Assembly (NCBI GenBank): GCA_009599575.1 | Contig: VWND01000003.1 | Location: 1,006,001 to 1,070,000, forward strand | Direction: 5' to 3' | Origin: Blumeriella jaapii | Taxonomy: Eukaryota; Ascomycota; Leotiomycetes; Helotiales; Drepanopezizaceae | DNA length: 64,000 bases | In this document: one piece after another, positions 34,485-46,476 of the stretch | How positions within the stretch are numbered: the first letter of the stretch is position 1 | Layout of the letters: every line of letters starts with the position of its first letter | The notes under the pieces: model-generated | Told to the model about the DNA's origin: nothing | Database searches by the model: none | What the model saw: the letters and a program-made list of their open reading frames with translations, nothing else | Program-made: the position numbers and the translations under genes

Positions 34485-37041
34485 TTATTAACAACTTTTT
34501 TCTACGCTGACGACGGCGTAAACTATTTTTCCCCTCGAATTTCTTACGAATCACATCAAAATAATCGACCGGTCGTAAAAAAGCTTATTTCCGCACTTCG
34601 CGAAAAATAGCTTCTGTTTAACGATTCCCCCCTTAGCAAAGCTTTTCAACTTCTGCTATTATATCTTAACCTCCCTCCTCCTCTCAATCAACGAAAAAGC
34701 AACCTCCTTCAAAAGCTTTTTTTTTTAAAAAACAGTCCTCCCCCCGAAAAAAAAAAAACAAAGGAAAAAGCAAAGCGCTAACCACTTCGCCTGCCACCTC
34801 CCAGCCTAGCGCTAAAAGCGTTTAATTAAAACTTTTGCAAAATCAACTAAAAAAAGCGCAAAAGCGTAAACGATAACTTCTGAAAACTATACGATTGCGA
34901 CAAATCTTTTAATCAAAACGTTTAATAAAATCTATCGAACGTGCTTCTGCCAATCGCGAATCTGCTGCTTCTTCCCCTCCTCGCAACGTCTTATTTCAAC
35001 CAATAAACGCTGCAAACTAACCTCCACGCTTTTCGCAAACTTTTTTTAAATCTTCCTCTAACGGCCAAAACCCTAGCGCGCTTTTTAAACGCTATAATTC
35101 TCATTTATCTGCTAATTCTCGACTAGCTCGTATAAAACGCGTTCCGAACTTTAAATTTAAATTAAATAATAATAAAAATTATAAAGCACGCCATTAAGAA
35201 ACTAAAATTCTCGACAATTTCGAACTTTATTACGACTATTTCGCTAGCGATCGATTTCGCAAAAATTACATATTCGATCAAATCGAAAACGTAGCAAAAA
35301 AGTTTCTGACCCCGCGTATCTTGAACCGTTCCGATTTTATACCTTTCGAAAAATTAATAAAAAAAATCGCCGATTTTCTGGCCGATTTTTTAAACGTTTA
35401 AAAAGCGGAAAACGAATTCAAAATGCTTGTAATAAATACGCACGACGACTTTTAGCGATTTTATCTGCGATTTTCCATTTTCGCAACGAACGCTTAAATA
35501 CAAACTAACAAACAGCTTCGAAACGCTTTTCGCGACAAAATACTAAAGCGTCTACGAAAAAAACTGCATTTGAAATAAGCGCGTACAACGATTTTCAAAA
35601 ATTAGCTTACCGCCGTCCGTTAAAAAAAACAAAATCAATTAGCTAAACGAATTTTATACGCGAATCGCTTTTTAATCAAATCTATCATTTATCAAAATAG
35701 TAAATTCTTAATCAAAGCGTACTACGAATCAAATCGTACGTACGAAAATCGTTTAAATATTTTATAAGCTTTCTTTCAACCTTCTGTTTTTTCTTCTTTT
35801 CCACGCCAAAACGCCCCTTTTGGCGTTTTTTCCTTTCGATCGAACCAACGACAACGCTCGTTTTTTATTCTATACCAAAAGATTCGAGGCCAATCTGCAC
35901 GATTTTTTACGGGCCGACCTTCGGTTCTATCTAAAAGCCCTCCCAGGCTGGTAGATATAAACGAAATCGAACCGGCCGAAAATTCGCCCTCTGATAATAA
36001 TAATAAAAACGAAAACTCTTTTCCAAACGACTTTTAAAACGCACACGAGAAAATCGAAAGCTTTCCCGCCAATCGAAAAAACGCCCAGGCCTAAGCAAAA
36101 CCTTTTTTTTAAGCGTGTTGCGCGATATGCGTTATTTTAACGTTCGAAAGCTTTTTAATAGCGATTTACTAACAATTTCCGTTATATTCATTAAAAATGG
36201 CCTTTCGTATAAAATAAAAGCGCTCGCCGATTTTAAAGCGAACGATTATACGTTGATCGATTCGGCGCTAATCAAATCCTTTTTTTTTTTTTTAAAACCT
36301 TTAATTCAACCTTTTCCGGCTTTTTTTTTGTTAAAAAAATATAATAAAGCTCGTAGCTATTTAATTACATATTTTACGCTTTTTAACCTTATTATTAATA
36401 ATTAAATACAATCGTTTATTTTTTTTTTAATTATTAATTTCGGAAATTATAATATAATTTTAAAAAAAGCTTGGCTGGCCGAATATTAAATTTTACTAAA
36501 TTGTAATAAACGCAAACTTTATTAGCCGAAATCTTATCCTTCTACAACTTTTTACGCTCGTTATATTAAAATCTTTTATTTGCACCTCCGAAAAATTTAA
36601 TTTCGCCATTAAAACGACGCTGTAAAACGTAATAAAAACCTTAACCAATTATAACAAACTTACGACGCTGTGCGAAACGCGAAAAAGTCGAATTTCATTC
36701 GCGATGCTAATTTCGATAGCGACGCTAATGAAATAATACAAAAAATTACACCATCTTCCTAAGCTGCCGATCCCCCTTTTATTATTTTTTTTTTTTTTCT
36801 TTTCTTTTCGTTAAAACAGCTTTTTCGTTCTACAAAAAACAATTATACCAAAAACCGAAAAAAAACTTTCGCCGCGATAGCCTTTCAGCTTAATATAATC
36901 GATAATTTAAACAAATTATTTTTTGAACTTTTTAAACGACCAGTTCGAAAACGAGTTTTTTAATTTACTGCTTACCCAATTTCCATCTGCCAAATTATTG
37001 CATACGCTTTCAAGCTGATTTTCAGAAAAAAAACAATTAAA

Positions 37042-38423
37042 ATGTTTTCAACTTTTTTATACGAAATCGACAAAATACTAAACGACCTTACGTATAACAC
37101 TTTTTTCAAAACCCAATTTCACAGTTTTTTCGAACGTTTCAAAACCAATAAAATATCGATTTCGACTTTTTCAATTAATTTAGCAAAGCTAACTTCGAAT
37201 AAACTTTCTTTCGAATTTTTTCCCCCGGAATATAAAAACCTCGAACACGTGTTTTCTAAGGCCGCCAGTAACGAGCTAGCTTCTCACCGGCCCTACGACC
37301 ATAAAATCGAGCTTATTGTAAATAAAAAAAAGCTAAAATATACTTTTTTATATAAAATATCGATTTTAAAGCTCGAGATTATTAAAACTTATTTGTAAAA
37401 TAATCTTAACAAAAGTTTTATCGAATCTTCCACCGTTCCCTTCGCTGCTTTAATGCTTTTCGCTAAAAAACCCGACGGTTTATTGCGTTTTTGTATCGAC
37501 TATCGAACTTTTAATAATATTATTCGTAAAAATCGCTATCTTCTTTCTTTTATTAATAAAACTTTTGCTCGTTTTTCGAAAGCGCGAATTTTTACGAAGC
37601 TCGATATTCGTCAAACTTTTCACAAAATTCGAATAGATTCCGCCAATAAAAAACTAACGACGTTTCGTACGCGTTACGGCGTTTATAAATGCAAAATGCT
37701 ATCTTTTGGCCTTATTAATAAACCCGCAACTTACTAACGTTATATAAACGACGTTTTTTTCGATTATTTAAACGATTTTTGTATTGCATATTTAAATAAT
37801 ATTTTTATTTATTCGTCCGACCCTTTGAAATACGCCATATACGTTCGCAAAATGCTTCAAAAGCTCGCTAACGCTGGATTACAGGCCGATATTCGAAAGT
37901 TTAAATTCAACGTTATACGAACCCGTTATCTAAGCTTCATTATTTCGATTAAAAGCTTAGAAGTAAATCCAAAAAAAGTTTCCGTAGTCGCCCACTAGAA
38001 GCTTTTTACTATTGTAAAAAATATACAAAACTTTTTTGTTTTTATAACTTTTACCGACGTTTTATTCGAAACTACGATATAATTGCAAAGCTTTTGGTCC
38101 ATTTAACCAAAGCTAACGTTCCTTTCAATTTCACTTTTAAATATCAGAAGAATTTCGACCTTTTTATACTAGCCTTTATTACTGCATCAATTCTACAATA
38201 TTACAAACAAGACCTTCCTTGTATATTAAAAACTAACGCTTCCGACGGCGTAATAGCTTTTGTGCTTTCGCAATTCCATAGCGACGATTGGCTTTTAATC
38301 GCTTATTTCAGCAAAACCATAGCTTCCGCAAAGCTAAACTACGTCGTATACGACAAAAAAATACTCGCAATCGTAAAATCTCTAAACAACTTTCGTACTA
38401 AACTAGCTAGCTCAATTTATTAA
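37042..38423 (+). pseudogene. Reverse transcriptase and RNase H remnant (gypsy element 1)
   Basis: Readable blocks in order: EYKNLEHVFSK and HRPYDHKIELI (start of RT, 37042-37398); LLRFCIDYRTFNNI, IFTKLDIRQTFHKIRI, FRTRYGVYKCKML (37453-37737). A stop follows where family members have a Gln (PATFQRY), and then YLNNIFIYS stands in place of the catalytic YLDD (Asp to Asn twice). RNase H: LKTNASDGVIAFVLSQ and LNYVVYDKKILAIV (38094-38423), also with Glu/Asp replaced by Lys/Asn. Confidence 0.9.
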
Positions 38424-38879
38424 ATCAAAATAATCATTAATTACAAAACCTTAAAATATTTTATAACTTTTAAATTTTTAAACGCTCGATAAGCACGCTA
38501 GGCCGAACTTCTCGCCGACTACAACTTTTTTATTATATACAAACCAAATAAACACAACCTTTTGGCTGACGTATTAACACGTCGTACAAACAAACTCGAC
38601 CGCCAAAACTCTTTTAAACGCATTTAGCGCCTGCAAACACTTCTTCGAGCCGATTAAATCGATCACCGCCTTTTAACTAAAAAACTTCGACCGCCCACGG
38701 CTTTCGAAACAGCTATTTTTATCGTTGAAATAGTTAATTTTTTATCCGCATTTCGTATTATTAACCAGCTTTTCTACGCTAATCGCACAGCTAGCAGTCT
38801 GATAGCCTTTCGAAAAAAAGCTGTACGAAACGCTACGAAAAAAAACAACAATAATATTCCGTATATATTTAAACGCGAT

Positions 38880-39560
38880 CTGCTATTATATTACGATCGC
38901 CTGATAATACCAAACGTCGATTATTTTCGTTTGACTTTTATACGAAAAATGCACGACCAAATCTTCACCGCTTATCCCAGCGCTCGCAAAACTACGCAAT
39001 TGCTTTCGGACCAATATTATTAACAAGGTATAACAGCTTTCGTAAAACAATACTATCGCAACTGCTATGCTTATCGAAAGAATTCTGTTTTAAAAAATAA
39101 ACGCTCCGGCCTTTTTTAATCTTTTTTTGTTCCTGACTATTTTTGAAAGCACGTTATAATAAACTTTTGCAGCTTTAACAAAAATAAATACGATTACGAT
39201 AACGTATTCGTAATAATAAATCGCTTTTCCAAGCAAGCTATTTCGATCTTTTGTTATAAAAATATCGACGCTCGAAGCCTCGCCAAACTGTATATATTCT
39301 ACGTATACAAATATTTTAACCCTTCAAAAAATATTATTAGCGATCGTGGCCCCTAATATTAATTTATCTTTTGGTCTGAATTAAACAAAATACTCGATAC
39401 GCAACTAAAGCTTTCGATAGCCGCTCACTCTAAAACCGACGGTCAAACCGAAATTTACAATTAATACCTGCAAAAACGCCTTCGATCCTTCGTAAACTTT
39501 TATCAAAACGATTAAAGCGAATTTTTCTTAATAATAAATTTCGCCCAAATAATCCTCCCT
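38880..39560 (+). pseudogene. Integrase remnant (gypsy element 1)
   Basis: One frame with stops reads RLTFIRKMHDQIFTAYPSA (zinc-binding H region), VIINRFSKQAISIF, ISDRGP (second catalytic Asp kept) and HSKTDGQTEIYN (catalytic Glu region). Trp and Gln codons have become stops. Confidence 0.85.
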
Positions 39561-39830
39561 CACGAAAATCTAAATAACCTTTCATCTTTTAAAATTATAC
39601 ACGATTACATTCCCCATATCAATTGAAACTAAAAGCTCGATACTTCCCCCTCCTCCAACCCCTCACACAAGCTAAACGCAAACGAAGCTCGTGCGTACGC
39701 TCGCCGCCACTACGACGCCTGAAACCTCGCCAAATCGCACCTCCAATAAGCCTACGACAAAATAAAAAAAAATGCGAATAAATCTCGCCGCGCGAACGAT
39801 TTTAACGTTGGCGACTACGTATGGCTCGAT

Positions 39831-40112
39831 ATGCGCCCATTTCCGACCTCCCGGCCCTCCCGCAAGCTCGACAATCCTACAAACGACTCTTTTAAAATTA
39901 TAGCTAAAATTTTCGATAACGCTTTCAAACTAAACTTTTCTAATATTATAAACGTACATCCAGTTTTTCACGCTAATCGACTGCGTAAAACAGCTAACGA
40001 CGCGCTCTCAAATCAAATTAACCCAACCCCTAAACCTATTAATATAATTAATAAGCTTAAATACGAAATCGAAAAATTAATCGCTTATCGAATGCAGCGA
40101 AAAACCCTTTAG
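39831..40112 (+). pseudogene. Integrase C-terminal/chromodomain-linker remnant (gypsy element 1)
   Basis: Reads SRKLDNPTNDSFKIIAKIFD, then NVHPVFHANRLRK, the usual PF(K/R)I...V(H)PVFHVSLLR block at the end of gypsy integrases. Confidence 0.8.
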
Positions 40113-40354
40113 TATAAAGCTTCTTAAATAAGCTTAATAAAAATCTTACGTAATACCCCGCGTCTGACTTTATATACGCTCCCCTGAAAATACGCGACTT
40201 TCATTTGACGCATAAAAAGCTTCCCGGTCCTTCTGCAAAACTTGTAGACTGGCTAAAAGCATATTCCGAAGGTTTAAATTCGTACGATCACTTGGATAAT
40301 AACGTACTAATAAATAAAAGCTCGAAAGCGCGCTTTTTTCGGACGGGGGGATAG

Positions 40355-40620
40355 TGTAACGATTCATTCTGTTGCCACCTCTCGTATCACCCCAGCAACT
40401 ACGTATAGCTGCAAGCTTCCTGGTCTCCTGGTGGGTCTCCCCATCAACTATGAAAACTATTATATATATAAAACTCTCTCCTCTTAGCAACCTCTGCCTT
40501 CTGCAATTGTTAATTCTAAGTGAATATCTTTGTTACAGAACCAAAGGCTCGTTTTATACCATATGAACACGGCGACCAGTTGACTGATCTCCCAGCCCTC
40601 CGACTGATTAGATCGTCACA
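40355..40620 (+). repeat. 3' LTR of the first gypsy element
   Basis: Starts TGTAACGATTC and ends GATCGTCACA. Its 3' half keeps C and G where the 5' LTR has T and A (for example GACCAGTTGACTGATC against GATCAATTAACTAATT). It carries TATATATAAAAC as the TATA region. Confidence 0.92.
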
Positions 40621-40625
40621 CAGCG

Positions 40626-42402
40626 GTCCGTGCATCCCGAGATGGCCGAGGGCCGCCTGACGCTATCACAGGCATCGATGTTGTGTTTTCTTTTCTAGAT
40701 CCCAAGGCCGCTGCAAAGTTTTGTTCAAACACTCGGCAAGCCATGACCCACGCACTTGTCCGTCGGCGAAAGCGGCAGGACCTGTTGCCACGAGTCTGCA
40801 TGAGAGCATCACGGGTAGCGTGGTTGTGATCACGACGCTGTTGCTCATCTTGTCGTCGTGCTAATAATTGCTTGTTGAAACTTTTTTCTTAAACAGAAGA
40901 ACTGAACATATCCCCTTTTATCTTCTCGAGCTTCGCTTGTTAATGTCCTAATTCCATCGGGTTCGTATCGATATAGAAAGTGTAGTAGGTGCCGGTTTTG
41001 TGCTTCTTTCACAGCGGTTTTTGTTATTTTCCCTAGCCGATTCACAGGGCCATATGCTATTTATTTATTATTGTTTAAGACTTATATTGCGCTTGCTTGC
41101 CGTGCTGCTTACTCCCAAGGGGTTTCCAATGGTTGTTGTGACTTTTACATGCTGGTCTGACGCAAGGGTGTCGTACCATGGGTGACGCACAATGCTCAGA
41201 TGTTTGAGGAGCGACGGTGCTGTTAACATAGATGAATGGCTAGCGCACGTTGTTACAGCATTGAATTACATCGCAGGATTGTATTATATCGCTTCGTGAC
41301 TATGCCGCTGCTATGACTCTCACCTTTTGCATTGGATTTCTCATTTTATACTTCACGAGCTTTCAGATTGCATTATTTTCTTGTTATGTTACAGTTTACG
41401 TGGAAATTATGGCGAATCGGGTTTGGCTAGCTAGCTCACCGTCATTTGATCTTTGTGGTAACGCAGAGGCTAGAACATGGCTCTCTGCCAATCAAGTGCA
41501 AAAGCCTCCTTATTATTCCAGGACATATTGTCAGTTTCCTCAAACGCTGCGATAGCTCTCACCACATCCTCTTTTTCCTCTCTTGCGTCTAAAAGCTGAG
41601 GAACCAAGTCTTTGAAAGTTGTTCCGAATTGCGGGAAATTGGCTCACGTACCAGGGCATCCGGCCTTGAATTCTAGTCTTTTTGTAAAGACCTCGTTCAG
41701 GTCGTAGCTTGCAAAACAATCTTTGCCAATTCGTCCCTTGGGCCAGAGCAGAAAGGATTGGAAGTTCCGTCGACAGTTGGAAGTTGGGGTACGCTGGCCC
41801 ATACACTATATATTGTGTGCATTGCCATTCTTAAAGCATGTCGAGAAGTGCTTGTCAAGGCTTAGTACAGTACATAGCAAAAGGCCATTTCCTTGACCAC
41901 TTATTCTGGCGTTTTATAAGCCAAAGTTTTCCTTGACTCACATACCTGATACGTAGCATTTCAAGGGACTCGGATATTGCTCCGCAGATGATCCAGCCAG
42001 CTATTTTTCCTCCATACGGAAAACATCAAGATTCATTTCAACGCAGCCGGGTCTGTTTATTCGAAACAGCGAATACCGCACAACCCCGCACCCAATTTGC
42101 CTACCCGCGTATCAGACAAGAAACATGCACCACCAGCTACGATTTGCGATGAGCCCCCCGAACTTCGGACTCTTTCGAGATGTCTTGGCGCCTGGCTCAT
42201 CTCCGAGCAGCTGGCATTCCTTACAACGACTCCAATCTCGGCGCAGCTTCCTGTTTCGTAGGCTTTGTAGCATGTGACTTGCAATCACCAAGCTCCGTCG
42301 CGGAATGTGTTAGGGAATTGACGAGTTTAAATAAGAATCAGGGGATACCCGTGAGGATCTGAGCAAGTGACTACAGTTTAGTCTTTTGTTTTCACCACCA
42401 AC
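40626..42402. other. Intergenic between the LTR element and the FMN enzyme
   Basis: Short unlinked frames only. A minus-strand frame at 40848-40666 begins MSNSVVITTTLPVMLSCRLV, which could be a signal peptide, but ends after 60 aa without recognised features. TAGTACAGTACATAG lies at 41865. Confidence 0.45.
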
Positions 42403-43605
42403 ATGAGAGTACCAGCTTGCCTTCTCGTGGCTTGGGCGCCTTTGGTGCTAGGGGCGGATTTGGAACCATTCGTCAATGAACCAAATACCGGCCTGGAAGG
42501 ATATCTCAAGACGACCAACTGGACCGAAGGAACACTGCCGTTGCTCAAAGATATGCGAGCAGTGCTGGATTTCGATTTCGCTGCTCGTCAGAAGCTCGAG
42601 TCCCAACAGTACTCGTTCTATCGTGTTGCGGCGGCCGGAGAATGGAGCTACAGAAACAACCTGAACATCTGGTCCAAAGCACGCTTCCGCACGAGATTCT
42701 TGACCGACGTCACCAAGCTCAACGACACGTTGGCGACGACATTCCTGGGCTACAAGTTCAGCGCCCCTTTCTTCATCGCCCCCGCAGCACGGGGTGTGTA
42801 CGGAGACGAACGCGCCGAGCTGAACTTCGTCGACGCCGCGGCTGCGGAGGAGATCCTGTACATCCCCTCGATGTACGCCTCCAAAAGCTTCGAGGAGATC
42901 GGGGCGCAGAAGGCCATGCACAACAACACGATGAACGGTCCCTTGGTCGGATTCCAGCAACTGTACTCGAGCCGGAACCTGTCCACCTTGTGGAACAACC
43001 TCAGGCGCGCCGAGGCGCAGAACATGAAGGCCATCGTCTTCACCATCGATGCTCCAGGCGACTCGACCCGCCACCGCGCCGCCCGCTACGAGACCACCAA
43101 CGCAAACAGCGCGCCGAGCGCCCTCACGTGGGATCTCTACGACGAGATCGTCCGCCGCACCCAGCTGCCCGTGATCCTCAAGGGCATCACGACGGTCGAA
43201 GACGCGCAGAAAGCGGTCCAGAAAGGCGCCAAGGCCATCTACCTCTCGAACCACGGCGGCCGCCAGCTCGAGTACTCGCCGTCGCCGCTCGAGATCGCGT
43301 ACGAGATCCACCGCAACGCGCCCGAGATCTTCCAGCAGGTGGAGGTCATGGCCGACTCGGGGGTGCGCTTCGGGAGCGACGTGATCAAGCTCCTGGCGCT
43401 GGGCGTCAAGCTGGTGGGCATGGGACGGCCGTTCATGTATGCCAATGTGTATGGCCGCGCCGGCGTGGAGAAGCTCGCGCAGATCATGAAGGCGGAGATT
43501 GTACGGGATGGCGCGCAGGCGGGTGTGCAGGATTTGCGGAACGTTAGCCGGAGCCTGGTCAATTACAAGGCGCTCGATTCCACGGTGCACATATTGGACA
43601 TATGA
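42403..43605 (+). CDS. Secreted FMN-dependent alpha-hydroxyacid dehydrogenase/oxidase
   Basis: Single exon, 400 aa. MRVPACLLVAWAPLVLGAD is a signal peptide; the cytochrome b5 domain of flavocytochrome b2 is absent. The TIM-barrel FMN domain shows TTFLGYKFSAPFFIAPAARG, GFQQLYSSRN, MKAIVFTIDAP, LPVILKGITTVEDA, the active-site LSNHGGRQLEYSPSPLE (catalytic His and substrate-binding Arg) and DSGVRFGSDVIKLLALG with VGMGRPFMYAN (phosphate site). The family oxidises L-lactate, glycolate or related 2-hydroxy acids. Secreted versions in fungi may supply peroxide outside the cell; the electron acceptor is not readable from sequence. GC-rich codons make a full-length antisense frame, which I reject. Confidence 0.92.
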   Translation: MRVPACLLVAWAPLVLGADLEPFVNEPNTGLEGYLKTTNWTEGTLPLLKDMRAVLDFDFAARQKLESQQYSFYRVAAAGEWSYRNNLNIWSKARFRTRFLTDVTKLNDTLATTFLGYKFSAPFFIAPAARGVYGDERAELNFVDAAAAEEILYIPSMYASKSFEEIGAQKAMHNNTMNGPLVGFQQLYSSRNLSTLWNNLRRAEAQNMKAIVFTIDAPGDSTRHRAARYETTNANSAPSALTWDLYDEIVRRTQLPVILKGITTVEDAQKAVQKGAKAIYLSNHGGRQLEYSPSPLEIAYEIHRNAPEIFQQVEVMADSGVRFGSDVIKLLALGVKLVGMGRPFMYANVYGRAGVEKLAQIMKAEIVRDGAQAGVQDLRNVSRSLVNYKALDSTVHILDI

Positions 43606-44950
43606 TAGTGGTATGTGGAAATCAAGAGTTGGTTTTGTTGCTTCGCACACCTATCCCATCCACCTAGAAGTAAGTTTTCGGTAACAGCCACTTTCCCCGA
43701 TCAGTGAACCGGTGATCGTCGTGTACAAGCATTTCATCGAGGGATTAGATGATACATTTCAAGTTTAAGTAAGGTATACTTAGACGTTCTGCTTATCTTA
43801 CATCGAATTTCGTTTTCTCTTGAAAACTTTAGAGACTACTGAGTTTTTCATTCTGCGCCTCGCAATGTTCCGACACTATGTTTACCCAGCTTTATTCCCG
43901 CTCCTTGGGCCCCAGACCATCCTGTCCAGAACAAGGACTTTACTTGACAGCATACGGGGTCCTAGTAATTCGTCGAACTCGGAGAGCTCTCTCTCAGAAA
44001 TGAGCCGGGAGCGCTCCGTCACCAGGGGCTAAGTACCGGCGAAAGCGGTGCCTACGCTCGCTTCTTCTGACCAACAACAGAACTAGGTAGGAGCGTGAGC
44101 AAGTATCAATAGACGGACGAGTGATCGTATCGCTAAGACTATTCTAATAATGGCCTTTGAGATTTCTTCACAGGTCCAACTAACTCTGTGCTCTATCAAG
44201 CCCCCAATCCACACATCCAAAACAATGGCTCTAGAACGTGGCCCCGATTGGGGACAATTAAAGTATTGTACAAGCAACGTCCCTGCGCGGCATTGAGAAT
44301 CATGTGATGACAGGATCGGCAGGAACGCTAGCGGACCCGAGGACCACGAAGGTTCTATAAATATATCAGACAGTACAGTACAGTAGGAGCTGTGCGCTCA
44401 ACTTCAACTTGAAATAGCATTCAAGCATTCAGTACTAGCAACTTTCTTCCCCTCGATCTCCGGGGCCTAGGTGAGACGGGGTTTGCCCAGAGTTCCACGG
44501 ATGAGGAAATTCTTTTCGCCCGCGGCGTTTGGATAGTAATCCTTCCACCGCGAGTGATGGTTATCGCTGTGGTGTCGACGCATCGAGGTGCTGTGGAATG
44601 AGAAAGTTGCAGCGTGGAATAATGCCACAACAGATGTCAAAGAATCTCAAGACAGGGGAATTCTTTGAAAGTCACCAGTTCCAGAAGAAACAAGTCTCGT
44701 AGCCAGGAGCCGATTATATATGCATGTATATATACATATAATATATATATATACACACGTACTGGTCGAGGTGGTGGATGTGATCGTGTGGCTTTTGAAA
44801 TGGCAGTGTGGCTCGTGCTGTCTGCATTCACCGCCTACACTAGTCTGTTTCGAGACTAGCGCAATTTGTTGGAAACTTACTTCAAGGCCCGCTCTGTCCC
44901 GCTGCTGGAACTCACATCTTGCGGCCATCAACATCCACAGCATGGGTCCT
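43606..44950. other. Intergenic, promoter of PAC1
   Basis: Has an AGTACAGTACAGTAGG word at 44373 and a (TA)n/ATATACAC microsatellite at about 44714-44760. One small open frame on the minus strand is listed separately. Nothing else is supported. Confidence 0.5.
44467..44583 (-). CDS. Possible 38-residue small protein or terminal exon
   Basis: Reads MRRHHSDNHHSRWKDYYPN, then AAGEKNFLIRGTLGKPRLT and TAG. Codon use and composition look protein-like, and a good acceptor (TCATTCCACAG) stands 7 nt before the ATG, so it may be the last exon of a gene whose other exons I could not find. No family is recognised. Confidence 0.25.
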   Translation of the reverse strand: MRRHHSDNHHSRWKDYYPNAAGEKNFLIRGTLGKPRLT

Positions 44951-46476
44951 ATGTCTACACTGTCAAGTCGGCAAGCTGAAGAACTGTGAGCATATGCCAT
45001 GGGCGATGAGGAGCAACGATGAGTGCCAGCTGACGCTGTCCCAGGCACAAGTCGATCATAGCATACTTGTCAGCGAACAATCTCTCCGGAACGGCTGCCG
45101 CGCTCAGGGCAGAGCTGAACCTGGGAGAAGATGTATTCGATGCGGCTGTATCGAAGAAATATGAGACCTTGCTGGAGAAAAAGTGGACAGGTATTGTCCG
45201 GTTGCAGAAAAAGGCAGGTTTGCCGGCTGTCCATCTGGTCTTCTGGTCACAGCTAACGGGTGTCCGTTCACAGGTAATGGACCTCGAGACCCGCAACGCC
45301 GCCTTGCAATTCGAGCTCGATAATGCGACACCTACCTCCCTCTCCAAGCGCAACCAAGACCCCTCTTCTTGGCTCCCTAAATCTGCCCGACATTCCTTGG
45401 AATCACACAGAGATACCATCAATTGCATCGCTTTCCACCCTATTTTCTCTTCCATTGCTTCCGGATCCGACGATTACACAATCAAGATATGGGACTGGGA
45501 ACTCGGCGAATTGGAAAAGACAATCAAAGGCCACACAAGAGCAGTGCTGGACGTTGACTTTGGCGGCCCTAGAGGTGGTACACTTTTGGCGTCGTGCAGC
45601 TCTGATCTGACTATCAAGCTGTGGGATCCATCTGACGAGTACAAGAACATTCGAACTTTACCTGGTCATGATCACAGCGTCAGCGCCGTCCGTTTTATCC
45701 CTTCCGGAGCTGCGGGCGCACCATCATCCGGGAATTTACTTGTTAGCGCAAGCCGAGACAAAACCTTGAGGATATGGGATGTCAACAGCGGCTACTGTGT
45801 AAAGACATTACATGGCCATGCTGACTGGGTGCGAGATGTTTGCCCTTCGTTCGATGGGCATTTTCTTTTTTCGGCAGGAGATGACATGACGGGTCGGCTA
45901 TGGGATATCTCTATCCAAAACCCAGAAAACAAGCTGACAACAATGGTTGGTCACGATCACTTCGTCGCATGTTGCGAAATTGCCCCACCTGCCTCTTACG
46001 AGCATTTTGCTCGCTTGGCTGGACTGAAGAAACCCCCGCCTGCAAGTAGCGCGGCGGAGTTTATGGCAACCGGGTCACGCGATAAGACTATCAAGCTCTG
46101 GGACGCTCGGGGAACTTGCCTCAAGACACTGGTTGGGCACGATAACTGGGTACGGGCGCTTACTTTCCACCCCGGCGGCAGATACCTCCTTTCCGTGTCG
46201 GATGATAAGAGTCTACGGTGCTGGGACCTAAGCCAAGAAGGCAAATGCGTCAAGGCAGTTGTTGATGTGCACGAACGCTTCGTTACCTGCCTAAGATGGG
46301 CTCCTGGAATCGTCAAAAATGCATCGTCATCCCACAGTGTTGCTGAGAAACAAACTGGTGAAAGCAATGGAACCCCGAAAAGCACTACTACTGGAACAGG
46401 TAACCCCGAAATGCAGATCCGCTGCGTTATTGCGACAGGAGGTGTGGATTGCAAGTTGAGGATTTTTGCAAATTGA
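44951..46476 (+). CDS. pac1: Nuclear distribution protein PAC1 (LIS1, dynein regulator)
   Basis: Exons 44951-44985, 45045-45213, 45274-46476; 468 aa. The N-terminus [20 protein letters not shown] holds the LisH dimerisation motif, continued by [16 protein letters not shown], then a coiled coil ([20 protein letters not shown]). A seven-bladed WD40 propeller follows, with repeats ending in KIWDWE, KLWDPS, RIWDVN, RLWDIS, KLWDAR, RCWDLS and a last CKLRIFAN blade. LIS1 binds the dynein motor and drives nuclear migration in hyphae. The second intron (45214-45273) begins with GC (AAG|GCAGGT), has a branch CTAAC and ends TTCACAG. It is 60 nt with no stop, so if retained it would add 20 residues between RLQKK and VMDLE. 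Confidence 0.95.

Larger units (their letters stand above)
34191..40620 (+). mobile_element. Ty3/gypsy LTR retrotransposon, RIP-decayed, complete ends
   Basis: Bounded by LTRs 34191-34484 and 40355-40620 and by a 5-bp target duplication CAGCG (34186-34190 and 40621-40625). A polypurine stretch (GGACGGGGGGATAG) precedes the 3' LTR. Pol order protease?-RT-RNase H-integrase-C-terminal domain places it in Ty3/gypsy. Every domain carries stops and RIP-type changes (Glu to Lys, Asp to Asn, Pro to Leu or Ser, Gln to stop), so no protein can be made. The gag part (34485-36900) has no readable frame. Base composition is strongly AT-rich in contrast to both flanks. Confidence 0.93.

Noticed and set aside
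42448..43650. 400-aa minus-strand ORF fully opposite the FMN dehydrogenase
   Set aside because: It has no family motif, and the sense frame has all catalytic motifs. GC-rich third positions on the sense strand remove antisense stops, so the open frame is expected.
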